Assembly (NCBI GenBank): GCA_034440495.1
Contig: JAWXCE010000065.1
Span: 1 to 28,815 of the forward strand
Direction: 5' to 3'
Length of the DNA stretch: 28,815 nucleotides
Source of the DNA: JAWXCE01 sp034440495
Lineage (GTDB): Bacteria > Pseudomonadota > Alphaproteobacteria > Rhizobiales > Rhodomicrobiaceae
The notes beneath the pieces were generated by a model. It did not search any database. It worked only from the letters and a program-made list of their open reading frames with translations, and was not told where the DNA came from. This document shows positions 6,465 through 12,583 of this stretch, piece by piece. The number at the start of each line of letters is the position of its first letter. The stretch's first letter is position 1. Both the position numbers and the translations under genes were made by a program.

Positions 6465-7256
6465 TTAAGCGGAAACGCCCGCGCGGAAGCGATGGTGAAT
6501 CCAGGATTTGAAGCCGCCAAGCGCGCCACTTTTCGGCGTTGTTGCGGCTGGCTCGGCCGGGCCGGTTTTGGAAAGAGCTGGCGCATCGTTCGACACTGGT
6601 GAAACCTTCCCCATGAAAGCTTCGGCGCTCCCGTTTGCAGCTTTAAATGTAAGATCAACCACCTTTGCCGCCGCGCCTTTGACAGGGCGGGCTATGCGGG
6701 CAGCCTCATTCAGAAAAGGGGCGTCCTGGCCCTCCACAAGCTTGGAGGCAGCTTTCGCTATGCCATCAAGCGTGGCCGCCAGCCAGTCATGGTCAGCCTT
6801 GGCGAAATCGCCGAGCACATAGTTGGAAACTTTTGATTTATCTCCGGGGTGGCCAATGCCGATGCGCACGCGTCGAAAATCAGGCCCGATATGCGCGGCG
6901 ATAGACCTTAAACCATTGTGTCCTGCATGCCCGCCACCAGTTTTAACCTTTAGCTTGCCAGGCTCCAGATCGAGATCATCATGAAAAACCGTGACGTCGG
7001 CGGGCGCAACTTTGAAAAAGCGCATCGCTTCGCCGACGGCGCGCCCGGACTCGTTCATGTATGTGCCCGGTTTCAGGATTACGACTTTGTAAGCTCCGGT
7101 TTGCAATTCGCACGCGGCGCCCTGAAAGCGTTTTTTCCACGGCCCGAACTCGTGTTCCGAAGCAATGGCGTCAACGGCCATGAAGCCAACGTTATGGCGG
7201 TTCATGAGATACTTATCGCCGGGATTGCCCAAGCCGACAAACAGCTTCACCGTCAT
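6465..7256 (-). CDS. pth: Peptidyl-tRNA hydrolase with extended C-terminus
   Basis: 263 residues from ATG 7256; the frame is open further, with a GTG at 7265, but the family begins MTVKLFVGLGNPG. The enzyme releases peptides from drop-off peptidyl-tRNA. All key residues are present: Asn11 in GLGNPG, catalytic His21 in NRHNVGF, TYMNESG, the Asp in FHDDLDLEPG and Asn in GGGHAGHNGLRSI. Typical Pth is about 190 residues; here a tail of some 70 residues, rich in Ala, Pro, Lys and Ser, ends in a short aromatic/basic stretch (FKSWIHHRFRAG). Alphaproteobacterial Pth proteins often carry such tails, of unknown role. It sits between rplY (60 nt upstream) and ychF (11 nt downstream). Confidence 0.96.
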   Translation of the reverse strand: MTVKLFVGLGNPGDKYLMNRHNVGFMAVDAIASEHEFGPWKKRFQGAACELQTGAYKVVILKPGTYMNESGRAVGEAMRFFKVAPADVTVFHDDLDLEPGKLKVKTGGGHAGHNGLRSIAAHIGPDFRRVRIGIGHPGDKSKVSNYVLGDFAKADHDWLAATLDGIAKAASKLVEGQDAPFLNEAARIARPVKGAAAKVVDLTFKAANGSAEAFMGKVSPVSNDAPALSKTGPAEPAATTPKSGALGGFKSWIHHRFRAGVSA

Positions 7257-7316
7257 TAAACGCACCCCCGCAAACGCAAATTAATCTGCCCGTCCGTATG
7301 TGTACGTGAGCCAAAG

Positions 7317-7931
7317 TTAGGCTTCCGCAGCATCGGCTCCAGCCGCAGATGGCTCTTCCTCCTCCGTAGTCGCACCGGCAATGGTCGCGATTGTGAAATC
7401 GCGGTCGGTGATTGTTGGCTTGACCCCTTCGGGCAGTTTCACCTGCGAGATATGCACGCTATCACCGTAGTCGAGACCTGTCAGATCGACCTCGATAAAT
7501 TCAGGAATGTTGTCCGCGCTGCATTCGAGTTCGACGGTATGGAGCACAACGTTCAGCGCGCCACCGCCCTTCAAGCCGGGTGACGCTTCTTCGTTGATAA
7601 ACCGCACGGCAACCTCGACATCAAGGCGCGCCGTCTTGCTGACGCGGAGAAAATCGACATGCATCGGAAAATCGCGCACTGGGTCAACCTGCACATCGCG
7701 GGGAATGACTCGCTGCTTTTTGCCGTCGATGTCCAACATGTAAACCGTGGACAAAAATGCGCCGGATTGCATGAGCTGGAAAATGCGCTTGTATTCAAGC
7801 GTGACACTTTCGGCGGGCTTCTGATCGCCGTAAATCACGCCGGGGATATTGCCGCCCTTGCGCATAGTTCTAAGCGCGGTTTTCTTCATAAATTCGCGCG
7901 GGTTTGCTTTAATTTCGAGCAGTTCAGCCAT
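7317..7931 (-). CDS. rplY: 50S ribosomal protein L25/general stress protein Ctc
   Basis: 204 residues, the two-domain CTC form. The N-terminal L25 domain (to about residue 95) includes RKGGNIPGVIYG and the HVDFLRV end that contacts 5S rRNA; the C-terminal TL5-like beta domain (about 100-190) includes NIPEFIEVDLTGLDYGDSVH and LPEGVKPTITDRDF, and a low-complexity acidic tail closes the protein. GGAGGAG lies upstream of the ATG as a strong ribosome-binding site, directly preceded by a stable hairpin in the leader. First gene of the rplY-pth-ychF transcript. In many alphaproteobacteria prs lies immediately upstream; here about 1.5 kb of other genes intervene. Confidence 0.97.
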   Translation of the reverse strand: MAELLEIKANPREFMKKTALRTMRKGGNIPGVIYGDQKPAESVTLEYKRIFQLMQSGAFLSTVYMLDIDGKKQRVIPRDVQVDPVRDFPMHVDFLRVSKTARLDVEVAVRFINEEASPGLKGGGALNVVLHTVELECSADNIPEFIEVDLTGLDYGDSVHISQVKLPEGVKPTITDRDFTIATIAGATTEEEEPSAAGADAAEA

Positions 7932-7950
7932 TACAAAAAGTCTCCTCCGG

Positions 7951-7980
7951 TCGAAGCCCCCGCATGGGGCCGGGCTTCGA
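7951..7980 (-). promoter_or_regulatory. Leader hairpin before rplY
   Basis: TCGAAGCCC (7951-7959) and GGGCTTCGA (7972-7980) are a perfect 9-bp inverted repeat with a C/G-rich inner part that can extend the stem. On the rplY strand it is followed within a few bases by the GGAGGAG ribosome-binding site and a GACTTTTTG tract. Candidate autoregulatory leader or attenuator; no known family was matched. Confidence 0.5.
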
Positions 7981-8130
7981 GAAATACCTCATCGTCCATC
8001 ATGATCATGGATTATCGACTGCTTATAATGGCCTCTGGCAAAAAAAACTAGTCCCCTTTGCGTTGACGGGCGGGGAACATCCTTCGTTCTAGCAGATTAG
8101 ACTTATGTCGCTTTAAAAAGGAGCCATACT

Positions 8131-8358
8131 ATGATGAATGCAGAACAAATTCAGGAACACATGCCCGTTGTCGGATCTGACGGACAGCATGTAGGCACAG
8201 TCGACAATATTGAAGGCCAGCGCATCAAGCTCACCAAAAGCGATCCGATGTCAGGCGGGATGCATCACTACATCAATCTTGACACGGTGCAGTCGGTTGA
8301 TACCGCCGTGCATCTGAATATGCCAGCAAGCCAAGTGCAGCAGGAGTGGGCGTCTTAG
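8131..8358 (+). CDS. DUF2171 family protein
   Basis: 75 residues. The pattern HMPVVGSDGQHVGTVDNIEG followed by a basic segment (RIKLTKSDP) and HHYINLDTVQSVD is the PRC-barrel-like beta fold of DUF2171 proteins, which are common in alphaproteobacteria, often in stress-related contexts, and have no settled function. AAGGAG at 8118-8123 is 7 nt from the ATG, an excellent ribosome-binding site. No signal peptide or membrane helix, so cytosolic. It stands alone on the plus strand between the leftward rplY operon and a group of small plus-strand genes. The intergenic hairpin at 8392-8416 may end its transcript. Confidence 0.8.
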   Translation: MMNAEQIQEHMPVVGSDGQHVGTVDNIEGQRIKLTKSDPMSGGMHHYINLDTVQSVDTAVHLNMPASQVQQEWAS

Positions 8359-8391
8359 ACGGCTGCTGGCGCCGTTAGTTCGCAATCTAAA

Positions 8392-8416
8392 ACAGCACGG
8401 GATAACAGTGTGCTGT
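8392..8416 (+). repeat. Inverted repeat after the DUF2171 gene
   Basis: ACAGCAC (8392-8398) and GTGCTGT (8410-8416) are a perfect 7-bp inverted repeat, 34 nt after the DUF2171 stop. No strong T run follows, so terminator function is uncertain. Confidence 0.4.
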
Positions 8417-8424
8417 GCATCTTT

Positions 8425-8447
8425 ATTGCGCGTCTCGAAAGCGCAAT
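8425..8447 (+). repeat. Second inverted repeat in the same gap
   Basis: ATTGCGC (8425-8431) and GCGCAAT (8441-8447), a perfect 7-bp repeat with a 9-nt loop, 9 nt after the previous one. Together they form a double-hairpin region ahead of the short leader ORF. Confidence 0.35.
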
Positions 8448-8497
8448 TCCCGCCAAAGCCGCCCCTCCCAAACTTTCGTCACAGAAAGGAAGAACTA

Positions 8498-8530
8498 ATG
8501 CATCAAGCACATTTGGATTTTAAAGCATAG
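8498..8530 (+). CDS. Possible 10-residue leader peptide
   Basis: An ATG with a good ribosome-binding site (AAAGGAAG, 5 nt upstream) opens a frame MHQAHLDFKA followed by TAG. It lies about 60 nt before the exported-protein gene at 8592. It may be a leader peptide or chance; there is no run of one amino acid that would suggest classical attenuation. Confidence 0.3.
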   Translation: MHQAHLDFKA

Positions 8531-8591
8531 TTGCGTACAAGCAACATCAAAACATGCGAAAGTCTACGTATATCTAAAAGTGGAGTTTAAA

Positions 8592-8966
8592 GTGCGCTTT
8601 GTTTATTTAGCTATTTGCTCCGTAACGCTCGTTGGCTATGTAAGCACCTCCACGATGCCACTTGCCCAAGACACCGTTCAGATCACCGCTAGGGCAGCGC
8701 CCGCGTGTGGCTCAGATGGCGTCCAGAAGATCGCTTTTCGTCAAGCATCGGTCGAAACGATCAAACGAGGCTTTGACAGCTTCATCATCGTTGGTGGCGG
8801 CTACGGGAACAATATCGGAGTTGTGGGATACACCCCTGTCACGGCGAACACTTATGCTTCGGCCACTGCTACAGGTTATGGAAATCACGCCACGGCCTAC
8901 GGCAACGAAGAACGACTTTCTCGGGCGGTCAGCCAGTTTACGCTGGATCGCACAGCCAGCGACTAA
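8592..8966 (+). CDS. Small exported protein with a YadA-head-like motif, unknown function
   Basis: 124 residues from GTG 8592. GGAG at 8582-8585 is 6 nt upstream, which favours this start over the GTG at 8580. The N-terminus (MRFVYLAICSVTLVGYVSTS) is a likely Sec signal peptide, with cleavage perhaps after the MPLAQ region. The mature part has one early Cys (PACGSDG), a glycine-rich hydrophobic stretch (FIIVGGGYGNNIGVVGY) and a near-repeat ATATGYGN / ATAYGN that resembles single steps of the left-handed beta-roll of trimeric autotransporter heads. Too short for an autotransporter and lacking an anchor domain. It heads a run of small plus-strand genes. Family not recognised. Confidence 0.6.
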   Translation: MRFVYLAICSVTLVGYVSTSTMPLAQDTVQITARAAPACGSDGVQKIAFRQASVETIKRGFDSFIIVGGGYGNNIGVVGYTPVTANTYASATATGYGNHATAYGNEERLSRAVSQFTLDRTASD

Positions 8967-8974
8967 TTGTTAAA

Positions 8975-9085
8975 ATGTTCAAGGACAACGATCAATCCGC
9001 CGGAAATGCGATTTCGGCGAGGCAAACTCTCGGGCCGAAGTGGCAGGAAATCATCAACGACAACACGCGAACATGTCTCGATTGA
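8975..9085 (+). CDS. Small hypothetical protein, 36 residues
   Basis: ATG 8975 is 8 nt after the previous stop and opens a frame of 36 codons ending TGA at 9083-9085. The translation (MFKDNDQSAGNAISARQTLG, then PKWQEIINDNTRTCLD) has a soluble, natural-looking composition. There is no ribosome-binding site of its own, so it would depend on coupling to the upstream gene. No family recognised; it could be a chance frame. Confidence 0.35.
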   Translation: MFKDNDQSAGNAISARQTLGPKWQEIINDNTRTCLD

Positions 9086-9099
9086 CAGGAGCTTCGGGA

Positions 9100-9354
9100 A
9101 TGTTCGCCTTTCTACGCTCGAAGCAACCTGATTTCGACAGCATGTCGCCAGAAGAACTCGAAGCATGGCGATATAAATTTGTCACCAGGATAGAAGCCGA
9201 TCTGGAAAGATTGGAAAACCGGTCTGTTTACGCTCTGGACAATTGCGCGTTGGCTGCGGCGATAGGCGGGCCGGCAAACTGCCCGGCAATGCCCACCGCT
9301 AACAAATTGCGGGTTTCTGGCGAGACCTTTTGCGCCTTGCCCTGTAACCCGTAA
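9100..9354 (+). CDS. Small hypothetical protein, 3' half antisense to another ORF
   Basis: 84 residues. ATG 9100 has AGGAG at 9087-9091, 8 nt upstream, and follows the preceding small frame by 14 nt. The first 45 residues are convincing (FRSKQPDF-like start, then MSPEELEAWRYKFVTRIEAD, a charged amphipathic helix). The rest, from about residue 46, becomes Cys-, Pro- and Ala-rich (NCALAAAIGGPANCPAMPTA) and reads as the antisense of the leftward ORF at 9228-9428, so the natural 3' end may have been lost at a junction near 9230. Unknown function. Confidence 0.5.
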   Translation: MFAFLRSKQPDFDSMSPEELEAWRYKFVTRIEADLERLENRSVYALDNCALAAAIGGPANCPAMPTANKLRVSGETFCALPCNP

Positions 9355-9428
9355 AAGCGGCGTTTTGCTTCACCCCACCACGTATTGTCAGAAAAATCCT
9401 GAGGCGGCTCTTCAAGATACTCGTTCAT
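9228..9428 (-). CDS. Small hypothetical protein downstream of prs
   Basis: 66 residues from ATG 9428; a TTG-started extension to 9482 is possible. The sequence (MNEYLEEPPQDFSDNTWWGE, then AKRRFYGLQGKAQKVSPE, ending in an Ala-rich helix) looks like a real small alphaproteobacterial protein, but the family is not recognised. It lies 80 nt after the prs stop on the same strand and could be cotranscribed. A strong AAGGAGG at about 9499-9505 is too far from any start to be assigned with confidence. It overlaps the plus-strand ORF 9100-9354 by 127 nt, so one of the two may be false or truncated; this strand is the better candidate for the shared region. Confidence 0.45.
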   Translation of the reverse strand: MNEYLEEPPQDFSDNTWWGEAKRRFYGLQGKAQKVSPETRNLLAVGIAGQFAGPPIAAANAQLSRA

Positions 9429-9507
9429 TTTCGCACCACGGATTTTGCCGCCGCCTTCCGGCAAGCACGATCTCGCAGGCAAAGGGCGATGAGCGCCTCC
9501 TTATGTT

Positions 9508-10440
9508 TTAATCGAACAGACTCGAAACCGAGCGTTCGTTGGCGGTGCGGTCGATGGCTTCGCCAATTAAATTTGCTATGGGCAAAATCTCGATGTTGCG
9601 CGCCGCCTTCACCGCGTCTGTCGGCAAAATCGTGTCGGTAATCATGAGCGACTTGATCTCTGATCTCGTGATGCGTGTCACGGCACCATTCGATAGCACT
9701 CCATGCGTAATGTAGCCAAAAACCTCCGTCGCGCCCTTCACCATCAGCGCTTCGGCCGCCTTGCAAAACGTGCCGCCTGAATCGACGATATCATCCACCA
9801 GGATGCATTTCTGGCCGCGTACCTCGCCGATGACATTCATCACTTCGGACTCGCCCGCCCGTTCACGGCGCTTGTCAACGATGGCTAGCGGCGCATTAAT
9901 GCGGTTGGCGAGCAACCTCGCCCGCACCACGCCGCCAACGTCTGGCGACACCACGGTGATGCCACCATTGTTAAAGCGCTCGCCGATGTCGCGCACCATC
10001 ACGGGCGCAGCGAATAAATTATCGACGGGGATGTCGAAAAAGCCCTGGATTTGGCCGGCGTGCAGATCGACAGTGAGCAGGCGGTCAGCGCCGGCGTGCG
10101 TAATCATGTTGGCGACCAGCTTGGCGGTGATAGGCGTGCGCGGCCCCACCTTGCGATCCTGGCGGGCATAACCGAAATATGGCACCACCGCCGTGATACG
10201 CTTGGCCGAGGCCCGGCGAAGCGCATCAATAATGATAAGCAGCTCCATCAGATTGTCGTTGGCCGGATATGCGGTGGACTGGATGACGAACACATCCTCA
10301 CCCCGAACGTTCTCCTTCACCTCGACGTGGATTTCGAGATCGGAGAAGCGCTTTACCGAGCATTCCGTGAGGCGTGTGCCGAGATGCGCCGCAATCGCCT
10401 GTGCGAGCGGCAGGTTGCTGTTGCCTGCAACGAGTTTCAT
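9508..10440 (-). CDS. prs: Ribose-phosphate pyrophosphokinase
   Basis: 310 residues from ATG 10440 (MKLVAGNSN, the family start); upstream in-frame GTG/ATG codons at 10455 and 10452 could add 5 residues. Makes PRPP from ribose 5-phosphate and ATP for nucleotide, His, Trp and NAD synthesis. Visible motifs: KRFSDLEIHVEVKENVRGED, the ATP-binding YFGYARQDRK, the metal-binding VDLHAGQIQGFF, the flexible-loop DKRRER and the PRPP-binding signature CILVDDIVDSGGT. Full length and intact. A hairpin (AGGGTT GCG AACCCT, 10460-10474) lies just before the start. The upstream neighbour is the lipoprotein gene on the same strand. Confidence 0.97.
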   Translation of the reverse strand: MKLVAGNSNLPLAQAIAAHLGTRLTECSVKRFSDLEIHVEVKENVRGEDVFVIQSTAYPANDNLMELLIIIDALRRASAKRITAVVPYFGYARQDRKVGPRTPITAKLVANMITHAGADRLLTVDLHAGQIQGFFDIPVDNLFAAPVMVRDIGERFNNGGITVVSPDVGGVVRARLLANRINAPLAIVDKRRERAGESEVMNVIGEVRGQKCILVDDIVDSGGTFCKAAEALMVKGATEVFGYITHGVLSNGAVTRITRSEIKSLMITDTILPTDAVKAARNIEILPIANLIGEAIDRTANERSVSSLFD

Positions 10441-10492
10441 GGGCCGGATCATCACGCAAAGGGTTGCGAACCCTGATGCAAACGCAGAACGA

Positions 10493-10511
10493 CCCCGCTA
10501 TAGCAGCGGGG
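10493..10511 (-). terminator. Hairpin between the lipoprotein gene and prs
   Basis: CCCCGCT (10493-10499) and AGCGGGG (10505-10511) form a 7-bp GC-rich stem with a 5-nt loop. On the transcribed strand it is followed by TCGTTCTGCGTTT, an imperfect T tract. It may end the lipoprotein transcript or act in the prs leader. Confidence 0.5.
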
Positions 10512-10588
10512 CCGGATTATGTAAATCGCTTCTAAACATCCAATTGGACGAAGCATGCGGTTCAGACTTCGCTTGCCATGCGACAGTA

Positions 10589-11611
10589 TCAGGTCGTCGG
10601 CCTTGGCACAATCTTGGCAACCTCGACCGAGGCAGCCTCCGCCGCCGCGTCAGCAATATTTCCCCATGGGCCATTGAGCGAGTTTTCATCGACCTTGTTG
10701 CGCTGAATGACGGCGTTGCTTAATGGCTTTCCACTTGGATCAACCACCTGCCAGCTAATCTTGATAGGCTGCTCGCCGTTCTCAGGCTTGCCCATCTCCA
10801 CATTGCCGCGCACTGTGTAGCCGCTGGGCGACTTTGTTTCCGCCACGCGCACGCCCTGGGCCGCGAGATGCTTTTTCATAGCAGCCGCAAGTGATACTTG
10901 ACCGTCTCCCGGAGCATTGGCGACCGTTTGCACATAAACTGTCGCGTCGGCCTTTACAGCAGGCGCTATAGCAGCCGCCTGGCTTACCGGCGGCGCTGAA
11001 GGTTTGATCTGTGGGGTCGCCGTAAGCGCGGCGGTTGTAGAGACTGGTGGTGGCGTCGCGCCGTTAGGCTGCGCGCCAGCAGTCAGTTGAGGGGCGGCCG
11101 GTGTTTTCGAGCCGGAGAGCCACGTCTGCAAATCGGTCGCTGTCTTGGCTGCGATCCGTTGTATTGCTGCATCGTCAACCAGCGGCCAGGCGTCGTTCAG
11201 CTTCTTGGGTGATACGATTTCATCGGCCTGGATACGTTTGACGCGCTTGCCGGTTTTGTCGGAAATATCGCCAATGTAGGTCAACCTCGACCCACGGCTT
11301 TCCGGTCCCGCCTGCATAAAGCCGAGCACCGAAAACTCAGCGTCCTTTGCAGCGACGACCTGGATATTCTTTTCTTTCGCTGCCGCAGTAAGCGCGTCAA
11401 CCATTTTCGTACTAATGGCGGGCGGCGCGCCGGTGATAGGCGCAAAAGCGACAGGCGCGGTTTGTGATTGCGCCAACGGCTGGTTTAAATTCGCGTTGTC
11501 GATAGACTCGCCGCCCCCGCAGGCAGCCAAAGTTAGGGAAATTAACATTCCCGCCAGCAGCGTCACACGCCTCCGCGCGATGTGCGCCGCCGCAAGATAA
11601 TCTTGCGTCAC
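10589..11611 (-). CDS. Proline/alanine-rich lipoprotein, unknown function
   Basis: 340 residues from GTG 11611, chosen because AAGGAG lies 8 nt upstream; the GTG at 11620 overlaps that site. The N-terminus has a basic stretch (ARRR), a hydrophobic helix and the lipobox LAAC followed by GGG, so it is a lipoprotein anchored after Cys31, made by the Lgt pathway whose gene lies 4 kb away. A low-complexity Ala/Pro/Thr linker occupies about residues 155-215; globular parts flank it (YIGDISDKTGKRVKRIQADE before; a C-terminal part with ISWQVVDPSGKPL). Paralogous-looking proteins occur near pgeF in other alphaproteobacteria, but I know of no assigned role. A perfect CtrA-type box lies about 155 nt upstream. 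Confidence 0.8.
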   Translation of the reverse strand: MTQDYLAAAHIARRRVTLLAGMLISLTLAACGGGESIDNANLNQPLAQSQTAPVAFAPITGAPPAISTKMVDALTAAAKEKNIQVVAAKDAEFSVLGFMQAGPESRGSRLTYIGDISDKTGKRVKRIQADEIVSPKKLNDAWPLVDDAAIQRIAAKTATDLQTWLSGSKTPAAPQLTAGAQPNGATPPPVSTTAALTATPQIKPSAPPVSQAAAIAPAVKADATVYVQTVANAPGDGQVSLAAAMKKHLAAQGVRVAETKSPSGYTVRGNVEMGKPENGEQPIKISWQVVDPSGKPLSNAVIQRNKVDENSLNGPWGNIADAAAEAASVEVAKIVPRPTT

Positions 11612-11764
11612 CAGATCCACTCCTTTTTGAGTTTAAGCTGATCGTTCGGCGGCACGCAGTTATTACTTCTTATCCGCCAATCCGAACTGATTAACTGTAA
11701 CTCCCTTTCATCGCCCGATCCACGGCGAGTTCATACCAACGGCGTGCTGGTGAACAACAAAACA

Positions 11765-11779
11765 TTAAAAAAGAGTTAA
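11765..11779. promoter_or_regulatory. CtrA-type box upstream of the lipoprotein gene
   Basis: TTAA, 7 nt, TTAA: a perfect match to the core CtrA recognition pattern, in the 186-bp gap between pgeF and the lipoprotein gene. It lies in an A/T-rich stretch, so chance is possible. Confidence 0.4.
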
Positions 11780-11797
11780 AATCACAACTTGTCCACA

Positions 11798-12583
11798 TCA
11801 TCGTAGAACGATGGCCGAAATTTGGCGCCCATAATCAGGCTCTCCACGCTGTTGGGATCGGCGATAGCTGAAATAGTCTGATTCGCAACTCAAGGTGCAG
11901 AGGCAGAAAATTTCAACCTGAGTAATGCCTTGCCCCTGCAGACGAGCGCTCACAAAGCGGGCGAGGTCAAAATGCGGTTTGTCGCCGTTAGGCCCCGGCT
12001 CAAAGAATTCAGCGTTTTCAAACGCGGCGGCGGTGAACGCCTTTTTGAAGTCATCGCCCACCTCATAAGCCACGACGGAAATACACGGGCCCACCGCCGC
12101 CCGAATGCGCTCAGGTTTGGCTCCGAGAGTTTGCATGGCGGCGATTGTCGCCTCTAGTATCCCGCCAAGCGCGCCGCGCCAGCCTGCGTGCGCCGCCGCC
12201 ACCACCCCCGCCTCGATATCGGTCAGCAGCACTGGCGCACAATCGGCCGTTAACACCGCAACCGCCAAACCTCGCTGGCGCGTCACGACTGCATCTGCGT
12301 CGATGATAACGCCCGGCTGGGACCCTTCGTCAAGGATGGCGGCGTGAGCGCTATGCGTTTGGCGCAACGTCACGAGGTTTGTGGACGAAACATTTAGTAA
12401 CGCCGCAACCCGTGCGCGGTTCTCCGCGACTGCATCGCGCGCGTCGTTCGACCCAAAGCCGCAGTTCAGCGATTGATAAAGCCCGGTTGAGACGCCGCCC
12501 TTGCGGGTGAAGAAGCCGTGACTAAGCTCGTCGCTTCGCAAAAGCGGCGCCTCATAACGGCTTGGGTGCTGGGCTTCAGTCAT
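11798..12583 (-). CDS. pgeF: Peptidoglycan editing factor PgeF (multicopper oxidase-like YfiH/laccase-domain family)
   Basis: 261 residues from ATG 12583, whose ATGA overlaps the stop of midA; the longer frame upstream runs inside midA and is rejected. Family motifs: SHGFFTRKGGVS, NCGFGSNDA, TLRQTHSAHA, LTADCAPVLL, the metal-site HAGWRGAL, GPCIS and the terminal YFSYRR. YfiH proteins were described as polyphenol oxidases or purine nucleoside-active enzymes, and E. coli PgeF corrects wrongly incorporated amino acids in peptidoglycan precursors. Last gene of the FRG-midA-pgeF overlap series; a CtrA-bearing gap separates it from the lipoprotein gene. The Cys/His metal-site residues are all present. 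Confidence 0.92.
   Translation of the reverse strand: MTEAQHPSRYEAPLLRSDELSHGFFTRKGGVSTGLYQSLNCGFGSNDARDAVAENRARVAALLNVSSTNLVTLRQTHSAHAAILDEGSQPGVIIDADAVVTRQRGLAVAVLTADCAPVLLTDIEAGVVAAAHAGWRGALGGILEATIAAMQTLGAKPERIRAAVGPCISVVAYEVGDDFKKAFTAAAFENAEFFEPGPNGDKPHFDLARFVSARLQGQGITQVEIFCLCTLSCESDYFSYRRSQQRGEPDYGRQISAIVLR

Noticed and set aside
8050..8120. General-stress (EcfG) promoter before DUF2171
   Set aside because: GGAAC is present but no CGTT lies at the required 16-18 nt spacing.
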